Source: TMED8 sp038125725 (GTDB lineage: Bacteria > Pseudomonadota > Alphaproteobacteria > Rhodospirillales > Casp-alpha2). Taken from it: DNA of 64,000 nt. Below are positions 1 to 8,478 of the stretch, in pieces. Where the stretch lies: positions 173,360-237,359 of the forward strand of contig JAYPEK010000001.1 in assembly GCA_038125725.1 (NCBI GenBank), given 5' to 3'. How positions within the stretch are numbered: the stretch's first letter is position 1; the number at the start of each line of letters is the position of its first letter. The translations under genes and the position numbers were made by a program. Under the pieces are notes generated by a model. It was given only the letters and a program-made list of their open reading frames with translations. It searched no databases and had not been told where the DNA came from.

Positions 1-2
1 CC

Positions 3-488
3 ACGCGCCTCGCCATGCCGGCGATCCTGGTGGCTTTGGCGGTGGTGGCGCTGGTCGGCAGTTCCATGTGGATCGTCATCTGGGTGCTGGGGCTGTTGAT
101 CTGGGACCGCTTCGCCGTCGTCATGCGCTCCGCCACGCAGCAGGTGCGTAACATGGACTACGTTGCCGCGGCGCGGGCCTTGGGCTGTTCGACGACGCGC
201 ATCGTGCTGACCGAGATCATGCCCAACATCGTCAACTCGCTGATCGTCGTCGCCACCCTGGAAGTGGCGCACGCGGTGCTGCTGGAGGCGGCGTTGTCGT
301 TCCTCGGCCTCGGCGTGCAACCGCCGACGCCAAGCTGGGGCCTGATGATCTCGGAAGGCAAGGGCATGATGTTCTTCAAGGCCTGGGTGATCGGCATTCC
401 GGGCGCGGCGCTGTTCGCGTTGGTCTTGTGCATCAACCTGCTCGGTGACGGCATCCGCGACGTGACCGCGCCGGAAAACCGAAATTGA
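3..488 (+). CDS. Dipeptide/oligopeptide ABC transporter permease, DppC/OppC type (5' end outside window)
   Basis: This is the C-terminal part of an inner-membrane permease that forms half of the channel in a peptide-type ABC importer. The frame is open from the window edge, so the true start lies upstream. The EAA loop that contacts the ATPase is visible (AAARALGCSTTRIVLTEIMP), followed by the family-typical SFLGLGVQPPTPSWG and the closing LLGDGIRD. Hydrophobic segments surround these. It is followed after 16 bases by two ATPase genes, so it belongs to the same importer. Substrate cannot be read from the sequence; peptide or amide is inferred from the hydrolases downstream. Confidence 0.93.
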   Translation, partial: TRLAMPAILVALAVVALVGSSMWIVIWVLGLLIWDRFAVVMRSATQQVRNMDYVAAARALGCSTTRIVLTEIMPNIVNSLIVVATLEVAHAVLLEAALSFLGLGVQPPTPSWGLMISEGKGMMFFKAWVIGIPGAALFALVLCINLLGDGIRDVTAPENRN

Positions 489-504
489 CGCGGGGAGAGC
501 GCCG

Positions 505-1518
505 GTGAGCCAACGCATTCTCGAAGTGGAAAACCTGACCGTCGACATCCCGGTGCCGGGCGGCATCCTGCATGCCGTGCAGGGCACCAGCTTCCATGTG
601 GACCGGGGCGAGTCGCTCTGCATCGTCGGCGAGTCGGGCTGCGGCAAGTCGCTCACCTCGCTGGCGCTGATGGACCTGTTGCCGAAGAAGGCGACGCGCA
701 AGGCCGCGAAGATGGAGCTCGACGGCGCCAACATCCTCGATATCGGCGAGCGCCGAATGTCCGATATCCGCGGTGACCGCATGGGCATGATCTTCCAAGA
801 GCCGATGACGTCGCTGAACCCGGCCTACACCATCGGCAACCAGATGGAAGAGGCGATGCTGCGCCATCACAAGGTGAGCCGCGACGAGGCCCGCGACCGC
901 GCCGTCTATCTTCTGGAAAAGGTCGGCATCACCGCCGCGCGCTCGCGCCTGCGCCAGTATCCGCATCAGCTTTCCGGCGGGCTGCGCCAGCGGGTGATGA
1001 TTGCCATGACGCTGATGTGCGGCCCCGATCTGATCATCGCCGACGAGCCGACGACGGCGCTGGACGTCACCATCCAGGCGCAAATCCTGCTGCTGTTGGC
1101 CGAGCTGCAGAAGGAATTCGACATGGGGCTGATCCTGATCACCCATGACCTCGGCGTCGTTGCGCGCGTCGCCGACCGGGTGGCGGTGATGTATGCCGGC
1201 CAGATCGTCGAGCAGGGCACCGCCAAGGCGGTGTTCGAGAACCCCAGCCATCCCTACACCCAGGGCCTTTTGGAATGCATTCCGATCCCGGGCAAGACCC
1301 AGCGCGGCCAGCACCTGGGCTCGATCCCGGGGATCGTGCCGTCGCTGGTGGGCGATCTCAAGGGCTGCCGCTTTGCCGAGCGCTGCGACTACGCCCAGCC
1401 CGGTTGCAGCGCCGACGACGTGGCGCTGGGCCGGCGCGGCGACGAGGACCATCTTTACCGCTGCGTACTCACGCCGGAGCAATGCGCGGCCAACCTGAAC
1501 GCCAAGGTGCCAGCATGA
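505..1518 (+). CDS. Peptide ABC transporter ATP-binding protein (DppD/OppD type)
   Basis: This 337-residue cytoplasmic ATPase energises a Dpp/Opp-type importer. Walker A GESGCGKS lies near residues 42-49, the signature LSGGLRQR near 155 and Walker B LIIADEPT near 173. The Cys-rich C-terminal oligopeptide-transporter extension (GCRFAERCDYAQPGC) is present, as in DppD and OppD. The start is GTG at 505, with a GGGGAG ribosome site about 9 bases before it. Its stop overlaps the start of the next ATPase in an ATGA junction, showing translational coupling. Confidence 0.95.
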   Translation: MSQRILEVENLTVDIPVPGGILHAVQGTSFHVDRGESLCIVGESGCGKSLTSLALMDLLPKKATRKAAKMELDGANILDIGERRMSDIRGDRMGMIFQEPMTSLNPAYTIGNQMEEAMLRHHKVSRDEARDRAVYLLEKVGITAARSRLRQYPHQLSGGLRQRVMIAMTLMCGPDLIIADEPTTALDVTIQAQILLLLAELQKEFDMGLILITHDLGVVARVADRVAVMYAGQIVEQGTAKAVFENPSHPYTQGLLECIPIPGKTQRGQHLGSIPGIVPSLVGDLKGCRFAERCDYAQPGCSADDVALGRRGDEDHLYRCVLTPEQCAANLNAKVPA

Positions 1519-2489
1519 GCGAGACCATGATCGACGCCAAGGGCGTCACCAAGACCTTCATGATTTCCGCCGGCATGTTCCAGGGCAAGCGCCCGCTGCA
1601 CGCGGTCAACGGTGTCGATCTGAAGATCGAACGCGGCGATGTGATGGCGCTGGTCGGTGAGTCGGGCTGCGGCAAGACGACGCTGGCCAAGATGCTGCTG
1701 GGCCTGGAGGCGCCGAGCGCCGGCACCATCGATATCCAGGGAAAACCCGTGAGCCAGCTTGGCCGGCTGGAGATTGCCGGGCTTTTGCAGCCGATTTTCC
1801 AGGACCCCTATTCGTCGCTGAACCCGAGGAAGTCCATCGGCTCGATCATTACGTTGCCGCTGAAGGTGCAGGGCGATCCCAACCCCGAGACCTGGCGCCG
1901 CCGCGCCGAGGAAATCATGGAGCTGGTCGGCTTGCCGGCGCGGGTGTTCCAGAACTACCCGAGCCAGCTTTCCGGCGGCCAGCGCCAGCGCGTCGCCATT
2001 GCGCGCGCACTGATCAACCGCCCGCAGGTGGTGATCTGCGACGAGCCCACGTCGGCGCTCGACGTTTCCGTGCAGTCGCAGATTCTCAACTTGTTGCAGG
2101 ACCTGCGCAGCGAGCTCAACCTCACCTACGTGATCATCAGCCACAACCTGGCCGTGGTCGAACACATGGCGACCCGCGTCGCGGTCATGTATCTCGGCCG
2201 CATCGTCGAGGAAGCCGACACCGAAACCCTGTTCACCAAGCCCCGCCATCCCTACACAGAGGCGTTGCTGGAATCGGTGCTCACCCCCGATCCCAACCTG
2301 GACGTGCCCGACACCCACCTGGGCGCCGCCTATCCGAACCCGGTGGAACCGCCGTCCGGCTGCACCTTCCATCCGCGCTGTGCCAAGGTCATGGACCGCT
2401 GCTCGCAGGTGGCGCCGAAGCCGCTACCGGTGGATGGCGGCCATGTGGAATGCCATCTCTATGACGACAAGGCGGAGAGCGCCGCATGA
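1515..2489 (+). CDS. Peptide ABC transporter ATP-binding protein (DppF/OppF type)
   Basis: This is the second ATPase of the importer, 324 residues from the ATG at 1515. That start overlaps the previous stop as ATGA; a longer in-frame reading back to 1275 is only read-through of the upstream gene. Walker A GESGCGKT, signature LSGGQRQR and Walker B VVICDEPTSALD are intact. The C-terminal Cys-containing domain (GCTFHPRCAKVMDRC) is typical of DppF. Paired DppD and DppF ATPases form the heterodimer of this importer class. It overlaps the peptidase gene downstream by four bases. Confidence 0.95.
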   Translation: MSETMIDAKGVTKTFMISAGMFQGKRPLHAVNGVDLKIERGDVMALVGESGCGKTTLAKMLLGLEAPSAGTIDIQGKPVSQLGRLEIAGLLQPIFQDPYSSLNPRKSIGSIITLPLKVQGDPNPETWRRRAEEIMELVGLPARVFQNYPSQLSGGQRQRVAIARALINRPQVVICDEPTSALDVSVQSQILNLLQDLRSELNLTYVIISHNLAVVEHMATRVAVMYLGRIVEEADTETLFTKPRHPYTEALLESVLTPDPNLDVPDTHLGAAYPNPVEPPSGCTFHPRCAKVMDRCSQVAPKPLPVDGGHVECHLYDDKAESAA

Positions 2490-3889
2490 GCCGCACCGAG
2501 GCGGTGGCGGCGGCGCACGCCTATTTCGACGATGGCGGTTTCGTCACCGATCTCGGGCGGCGCGTCGCGATCCCGTCGGAAAGCCAGAAGGACGACAGCC
2601 AGGCGGCGCTCCGGCGCTACCTGGACGAAGAGATGATCCCCGCTTTCGAGGCCATGGGCCACGAATGCCGGGTCTTCGACAATCCCGTCGCCGGCAAGGG
2701 ACCGGTACTGCTGGCCACCCGCATCGAGGACGAAAGCCTGCCCACGGTGCTCGGCTACGGTCATGGCGACGTGATCCGCGGTCTTGCCGACCAGTGGTAC
2801 GAAGGTCTCGATCCCTGGGTGGTGACCGAGCGGGCTCCCAAGCTCTACGGCCGCGGCACCGCCGACAACAAGGGCCAGCACACGGTCAACATGGCGGGAC
2901 TTGCGAGCGTCCTGAAGATGCGTGGCCGGCTCGGCTTCAATTCCAAGTTTATGGTCGAGATGGGCGAGGAGAACGGCTCGCCCGGCCTCGGCGGCATTAT
3001 CGAAAACAACATGGAAGCCTTCGCCGCCGACGTGTTCATCGCTTCCGACGGCCCCCGGGTCGAGCCCGATCGGCCGACGATTTTTCTGGGCGCGCGCGGC
3101 GTCAAGGCCTTCGACCTGGTGGTCGATCTGCGCGAAGGCGGTCACCACTCGGGCAATTGGGGCGGGCTTCTGTCCAATCCGGGCGTCATCCTGTCGCATG
3201 CGCTCGCCAGCATCATCTCCAGCGAAGGACGCATCTTGGTGAAGGAATGGCTGCCGCCGCCGATCAGCAATTCGGTGCGTGAGGCGCTGGCCGGCATCAC
3301 CGTCTCCGGCGGCGACGATGCGCCCGACATCGACCCGGACTGGGGCGAGCCCGGCCTGACGCCTGCCGAACAGCTTTATGCCTGGAACTCCTTTGAGGTG
3401 CTGGCTTTCAAGACCGGCAATCCGGACCGTCCGGTCAACGCGGTGCCGCCCAGGGCGCGGGCCAATTGCCATATTCGCTTCGTCGCAGGATCCGATGCCG
3501 ACAACTTCATTCCGGCGCTCAGAGAGCACCTGGACGAGCACGGTTTCGACATGGTCGCCATCGAGCCGCCACCGCCGGAAAACGACCACAACTTTGCCGC
3601 TGCGGCGACCCCGCCGGACGATCCCTGGGTTGGATGGGCCGCGGCGTCGATCGCCGCCACCACCGGGAAACCGCCGGCAGTGTTGCCGAGCCTCGGCGGC
3701 TCCATCTGCAACGACCTGTTCCGCATCACCCTCGGCCTGCCGACCATCTGGGTGCCGCATTCCTATTCCGCCTGTTCCCAGCACGCCCCCAACGAGCACA
3801 TCCTGCTGCCGCAGTTCCGCGAGGCACTCGGCATCATGGCCGGCATCTATTGGGACCTGGGCGAGGCCGGCACGCCGCCGCGCGGCTGA
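2486..3889 (+). CDS. M20 family metallopeptidase
   Basis: This 467-residue zinc or cobalt peptidase of the M20 family probably hydrolyses dipeptides or N-acyl amino acids in the cytoplasm. Metal-ligand motifs appear in family order: GYGHGD near residue 90, GTADNKGQH near 125, the catalytic Glu pair in EMGEENGS near 160, and a late VPHSYS His near 428. The start ATG overlaps the transporter stop (ATGA), so it is co-translated with the importer and probably processes the imported compound. Exact substrate is unknown. Confidence 0.9.
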   Translation: MSRTEAVAAAHAYFDDGGFVTDLGRRVAIPSESQKDDSQAALRRYLDEEMIPAFEAMGHECRVFDNPVAGKGPVLLATRIEDESLPTVLGYGHGDVIRGLADQWYEGLDPWVVTERAPKLYGRGTADNKGQHTVNMAGLASVLKMRGRLGFNSKFMVEMGEENGSPGLGGIIENNMEAFAADVFIASDGPRVEPDRPTIFLGARGVKAFDLVVDLREGGHHSGNWGGLLSNPGVILSHALASIISSEGRILVKEWLPPPISNSVREALAGITVSGGDDAPDIDPDWGEPGLTPAEQLYAWNSFEVLAFKTGNPDRPVNAVPPRARANCHIRFVAGSDADNFIPALREHLDEHGFDMVAIEPPPPENDHNFAAAATPPDDPWVGWAAASIAATTGKPPAVLPSLGGSICNDLFRITLGLPTIWVPHSYSACSQHAPNEHILLPQFREALGIMAGIYWDLGEAGTPPRG

Positions 3890-3928
3890 TCCACGCGGCT
3901 GACTAACGTCCTTGGGAGGGGACACGCC

Positions 3929-5368
3929 ATGACCGAGCTTTGCGATCTCTCAGCCATCGAGGCCCGGCGCCGCATCGGCGCCAAGGAAATCTCGCCGGTG
4001 GAACTGCTGGAAAGCTGCATCGCCCGCATCGAGGCGGTCAACGGCACCGTCAATGCCATCGTCGCCTGGGATTTCGAGCGCGCCCTGATCGAGGCCAAGC
4101 AGGCCGAGCAAGAGGTCATGGCCGGCGCTGAACTGGGGCCGCTGCATGGCCTACCCATCGCCATCAAGGACCTGGAATCCACCGATGGCCTGACCACCAC
4201 CTGGGGGTCGCTACTTTATAAAGACAACGTTCCGGACGAGGACCAGCGCTCCGTCTCGGAGATCCGCTACGCCGGCGGCATTGTCTTCGCCAAGACAAAC
4301 ACGCCTGAGTTCGGCGCCGGCGCCAATACCACCAACCGCGTCTACGGCGCCACCGGCAATCCATTCGACCCGAAACTTACTTGCGGCGGCTCGTCGGGCG
4401 GTTCGGCGGTGGCGCTGGCCGCCGGCATGGTGCCGTTGGCGTCCGGGTCCGACTACGGCGGCAGTCTGCGTATTCCGGCCGGGTTCTGCGGTGTCGTCGG
4501 ATTCCGGCCATCGCCCGGCATCGTGCCGAACGAGGCCCGTGCCGTTGGCCTCAATCCTTATTCGGTGCTGGGGCCGATGGCGCGCAGCGTCGCCGATGCC
4601 TCCTTGCTGCTCGGCATCATGGCGGATTCGGATGCGCGCGATCCGTTCTCGCGCGGCTTCGACCCCGCACTCCTCGACCCGCTTCCCGATATCGATCTTT
4701 CGTCCCTCAAGGTCGCGGTCTCGGAGGACCTGGGCGTCGCGCCGGTGGCGAAAGACATCCGCAAGGTGTTCCGCGACCGCCTCGCGATCTTCGGGCACGT
4801 CTTCGCCGCCATCGAGGACCGCGACCCCGACTACGACGAGAACCTGCATGAAGCCTTCGAGATCACCCGCGCCACCAATTTCGTCGCCCAGCACCGGAAA
4901 CGCCTGGAGACGCAGCGCGACCTGCTGGGTCCCAACGTCATCGACAATACCGAGCGCGGCCTCGGTTATTCCGCCGCCGACGTCGCCTGGGCCAACACCG
5001 AACAGACACGCTACTACCGCAACTACCTGGAACTGATGCGCGAGTTCGACGTGCTGATCTCGCCCACCAACGGCATCTCGCCGTTCCCGCACGACCAGCT
5101 CTACATGGACGAAATCGACGGTGAGAAGATGCCCACCTACATGCGCTGGCTGGCGCCTTGCTACGCGCTGACCATGGCGACGCCGGCGGTCTGCTCGCTG
5201 CCCTGCGGCGTCGACCACAAAGGCATGCCGTTTGGCATCCAGATCAGCGGCCCCAATGGTTCCGACCGTTTCGTGCTTGCCGTCGCGTACGCGCTGGAAC
5301 GCGTCCTCGCCCAGAACCCGGAAACGGCGCGGCCGCTGCCGGACTTAGAAGCCCTCAAGGGAAGCTGA
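3929..5368 (+). CDS. Amidase, amidase-signature (AS) family
   Basis: This 479-residue enzyme hydrolyses carboxamides by the Ser-cisSer-Lys mechanism. The catalytic Lys sits in PIAIKD near residue 80, the Gly/Ser stretch CGGSSGGSAVA near 151-160, and the nucleophile region SDYGGSLRIPAG near 175. The ATG at 3929 is preceded by a strong GGGAGGGG ribosome site. It lies 39 bases after the peptidase in the same direction and almost touches the first M81 gene, so it is part of the amide or peptide utilisation operon. Members range over many amides, so the substrate is not assigned. Confidence 0.92.
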   Translation: MTELCDLSAIEARRRIGAKEISPVELLESCIARIEAVNGTVNAIVAWDFERALIEAKQAEQEVMAGAELGPLHGLPIAIKDLESTDGLTTTWGSLLYKDNVPDEDQRSVSEIRYAGGIVFAKTNTPEFGAGANTTNRVYGATGNPFDPKLTCGGSSGGSAVALAAGMVPLASGSDYGGSLRIPAGFCGVVGFRPSPGIVPNEARAVGLNPYSVLGPMARSVADASLLLGIMADSDARDPFSRGFDPALLDPLPDIDLSSLKVAVSEDLGVAPVAKDIRKVFRDRLAIFGHVFAAIEDRDPDYDENLHEAFEITRATNFVAQHRKRLETQRDLLGPNVIDNTERGLGYSAADVAWANTEQTRYYRNYLELMREFDVLISPTNGISPFPHDQLYMDEIDGEKMPTYMRWLAPCYALTMATPAVCSLPCGVDHKGMPFGIQISGPNGSDRFVLAVAYALERVLAQNPETARPLPDLEALKGS

Positions 5369-5372
5369 CCCC

Positions 5373-6851
5373 ATGCGCCTGTTCACCGCCTGCCTTGGTA
5401 CCGAGACCCACACCTGGGCGCCGCTGCCCACCGACACCAAGGCGTTCGAGGATACCTACCTGATCCGCGGCGGCGAGCACCCGGACGCCGCCAATATGTT
5501 CGGCGTGCCGCTAAAGATCTGGCGCGGCCACGCCGACGCGAAAGGCTGGGAAACGGTTGAAAGCCTTTGTGCCTTCGCCACGCCGTCGGGGCTGGTGGTG
5601 AAACGCACCTACGAGGCTTACCGCGATGAAATCCTCACTGACTTGAAGGCGGCACTGCCGGTCGACGCGGTGATGCTGTCGCTGCACGGCGCCATGGTCG
5701 CCGACGGCTACGACGACTGCCAGGACGACCTTGTGCACCATATCCGCACCCTGGTCGGGCCGGATGTCTTCATCGGCTGCGAACTCGACCTGCACTGCCA
5801 CATGACGCGGCGCTTCCTGGATGAAATCAACGCCGTGGTCATTTTCAAGGAATACCCGCACATCGATTTCGCCGAGCGCGCCGAGGAGCTCTGGACACTC
5901 TTGGAGCGCACGCTGGCGGGCGAGGTGAAGCCGGTGATCTCCAGCTTCGACTGCCGTATGATCGACCTCTTCCACACCACGCGCGAACCCATGCGGTCCT
6001 TCGTCGACGGCATGACCGCGCTGGAGGGCAAGGACGGCGTGCTTTCGGTATCTCTGGGCCACGGTTTTCCCTGGGCCAACATCCCGCATGTGGGCGCGCG
6101 CATGGTGGTGATCACCGACGACGCCAAGGAAAAGGGCGACCGGCTGGCCGAGGAACTGGGCCGCAAGCTCTGGTCCCTACGTTCGGACGTAGTGCCCAAG
6201 GTGACGGAATTGGACGCCGCCATCGACCAGGCGCTGGCATTGCCGACGCGTCCGGTGGTATTCGGCGACATCGCCGACAATCCGGGCGGCGGCGCGGCGG
6301 GCGATTCCACCTTCATCGCCCGCGCCCTGATCGAGCGCGGCGTCACCGATGCCGCCGTCGGCGGCATCTGGGATCCGATCGCCGTCGATATCTGCCGGGG
6401 TGCCGGCGTCGGCGCCACGTTGGGGCTCCGGCTCGGCGGCAAGGCCGGGCCCTGGTCGGGCGAGCCGCTCGACTTGCAGGTGACCGTCAAGGGCGTCTTC
6501 GACGACATGTTCGCCGACGGGCTGAGCGGATCGGTGCGGCCGATGGGCGCCACCGTGGCGCTCGAGGCCGACGGCATCGAATACGTGGTGCACGCCGTCC
6601 GCACCCAGAACTTCCACCCCAGCTTTTTCGCCAACGCCGGCATCGACTACGCGTCGAAGAAGATCCTGGTGGTCAAGTCGATGCAGCATTTCTATTCCAA
6701 CTACGCCGCCATCACCGATACCGTGATCTATGTCTCGACGCCTGGCGTCGTCGATCACAATATCAAGCGCCTGCCGCTGGAGCGCGCCGCGCGCCCGGTC
6801 TGGCCGCTGGACGACGATCCCTGGTCGACCAACCAGGAACGGCCCTGGTAG
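5373..6851 (+). CDS. M81 family metallopeptidase (MlrC-like), copy 1
   Basis: This 492-residue protein has the two-part MlrC architecture of the M81 family. The founding member, MlrC, cleaves the linear tetrapeptide from microcystin degradation. Presumed metal-site motifs are GTETHTW at the N-terminus, LSLHGAM near 103, ELDLHCHMT near 140 and YPHID near 161. The conserved ADNPGGGAAGDST segment lies in the second half. It starts four bases after the amidase stop. Most M81 proteins of alphaproteobacteria sit in peptide-transport operons and have no known substrate, so microcystin should not be assumed. Confidence 0.9.
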   Translation: MRLFTACLGTETHTWAPLPTDTKAFEDTYLIRGGEHPDAANMFGVPLKIWRGHADAKGWETVESLCAFATPSGLVVKRTYEAYRDEILTDLKAALPVDAVMLSLHGAMVADGYDDCQDDLVHHIRTLVGPDVFIGCELDLHCHMTRRFLDEINAVVIFKEYPHIDFAERAEELWTLLERTLAGEVKPVISSFDCRMIDLFHTTREPMRSFVDGMTALEGKDGVLSVSLGHGFPWANIPHVGARMVVITDDAKEKGDRLAEELGRKLWSLRSDVVPKVTELDAAIDQALALPTRPVVFGDIADNPGGGAAGDSTFIARALIERGVTDAAVGGIWDPIAVDICRGAGVGATLGLRLGGKAGPWSGEPLDLQVTVKGVFDDMFADGLSGSVRPMGATVALEADGIEYVVHAVRTQNFHPSFFANAGIDYASKKILVVKSMQHFYSNYAAITDTVIYVSTPGVVDHNIKRLPLERAARPVWPLDDDPWSTNQERPW

Positions 6852-6870
6852 GGCCGGGAAGGGCAAACCC

Positions 6871-8352
6871 GTGACCCGCGTCCTCGTCGCCGGCTTCAAG
6901 CACGAAACCAACACCTTCTGTGGCCGTCCGGCGGACATGACGGCCTACCGGGAACGGGCACTCCTGGTCGGCGACGGCGTCGCGGCGGCACTCAAGGGCA
7001 CCCGCACCGAGATCGCCGCCTATCTGGATTTCTGCGCCGCCGAGGGTTGGGAGGTGGCGACGCCCGTGCACGCCAACGCCATGCCGTCCGGGCCGGTGAC
7101 GCGCGAGGTGTTCGACTTCGTCCGGGACCGTATCCTCGAATGCCTCGACGCGGAAGGCCCGTTCGATGCGCTGCTGCTGTGCCTGCACGGCGCCATGGCC
7201 TGTGAGCATACGGAAGACGGCGAGGGTGAGTTGCTGGCCATCATCCGCGAGCGCATCGGCGCCGCCGTCCCCATCGCCGCGACGCTGGACCTGCATGCCA
7301 ACGTCACCGACCGCATGGCGGCGCTGGCCGATATCCTGATCCCCTACCGCACCTATCCGCATATCGACCAATACGAGGTCGCCACCCAGGCCGCCGGCCT
7401 GGTGAAGCGCACCCTGGCCGGCGAGATCAAACCGGTGACCACGGTGCGCCGCGGCGCCATGCTCGATGGTGCCGATCATGGCCGCACCACCGTCGAAGGG
7501 CCGATGACCCAGGTGCTTGCCAGTTGCGAGCGCCTGTTGGTCCGCCCCGATGTACTTGCCGCCGGGGTCTGCGCCGGCTTTCCCTGGGCCGATACCCATG
7601 ACACCGGCCCCAGCGCCTTGATCGTCGGCGACGGCGCCCAGGCGGAACACGCCGCCCTGGCCGACAGGTTGGTGCAGGAGATTTGGGACAAGCGCCACGT
7701 CGTCACCATTCAGACGCTTTCCATCGAAGAGGCCATGACCCGTGCCAGGGCGCACAAGCCGGCCGGCAAGCCAATGGTGTTGGCGGATTTCGCCGACAAT
7801 CCGGGCGGTGGCGGCTATGGCGACGCGACGCGGCTCTTGAAGGGGATGCTCGACGCCAACCTGGCCAATGCCGCCTTCGCCACCATCTACGATCCGATGG
7901 CGGCGATGATCTGCCGAGACAACGGCCTCGGCGCCACTGTGTACCTGGAACTGGGCGGCAAGACCGATCCTGCCTATGGCGAGCCGCTTTCCGTGCGCGG
8001 CACGGTCAAGGCCGTCACCAACGGACAGTTCCGTCTGGAAGGCCCGATGACCGCCGGCCTCAAGGTCGACATGGGGACCACCGCAGTGGTTACCGTCGAC
8101 GGTATCGACGTGGTTATCGCGTCTCGGAAGTTCCAGGTCTACGACCAGATGTTCCTGCGCCACGCGCGCATCGATCCGCTGCTGAAGAGTTTCGTTGCGG
8201 TCAAGTCGGCGCATCACTTCCGTGCCGCCTTCCAGCCCATTGCCGCCGACGTGCTGGTGGTCGACGGCGGCGGCGGGCTCACCAGCCGCAACTACCGTGA
8301 GCTCGACTACCAGCGCGTGCGACGGCCGGTTTATCCCCTGGACCTCGATTGA
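6871..8352 (+). CDS. M81 family metallopeptidase (MlrC-like), copy 2
   Basis: This is a second M81 enzyme, 493 residues from GTG at 6871. The start is chosen because the protein then begins with the family motif GFKHETNTF; an in-frame reading back to 6730 overlaps copy 1. The motifs recur at matching places: LCLHGAM near 104, TLDLHANV near 139, YPHID near 162 and ADNPGGGGYGDAT. The two copies are clearly diverged paralogues rather than a recent duplication. It ends the peptide operon; a 126-base spacer follows. Confidence 0.9.
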   Translation: MTRVLVAGFKHETNTFCGRPADMTAYRERALLVGDGVAAALKGTRTEIAAYLDFCAAEGWEVATPVHANAMPSGPVTREVFDFVRDRILECLDAEGPFDALLLCLHGAMACEHTEDGEGELLAIIRERIGAAVPIAATLDLHANVTDRMAALADILIPYRTYPHIDQYEVATQAAGLVKRTLAGEIKPVTTVRRGAMLDGADHGRTTVEGPMTQVLASCERLLVRPDVLAAGVCAGFPWADTHDTGPSALIVGDGAQAEHAALADRLVQEIWDKRHVVTIQTLSIEEAMTRARAHKPAGKPMVLADFADNPGGGGYGDATRLLKGMLDANLANAAFATIYDPMAAMICRDNGLGATVYLELGGKTDPAYGEPLSVRGTVKAVTNGQFRLEGPMTAGLKVDMGTTAVVTVDGIDVVIASRKFQVYDQMFLRHARIDPLLKSFVAVKSAHHFRAAFQPIAADVLVVDGGGGLTSRNYRELDYQRVRRPVYPLDLD

Positions 8353-8478
8353 TCGCCCGGCGCCGAGGGCGCATACTCTCCGGCGCAACCTGGGAATCAA
8401 CGCCACCATGATCGATTATCGTCCATCGACCCTGGCGCATGCCCGCGCCGCCGGACCCCGGCGGGCCGGAGACTAGGC

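Noticed and set aside
5373..8352. Assigning the M81 pair as microcystin degradation genes mlrC
   Set aside because: No mlrA, mlrB or mlrD homologue is visible; most M81 proteins have other, unknown substrates.
8408..8476. A 22-codon ATG frame just before the CYTH-CHAD gene
   Set aside because: It has no ribosome site, no repeated codons suggesting attenuation, and no hairpin pair; likely chance.
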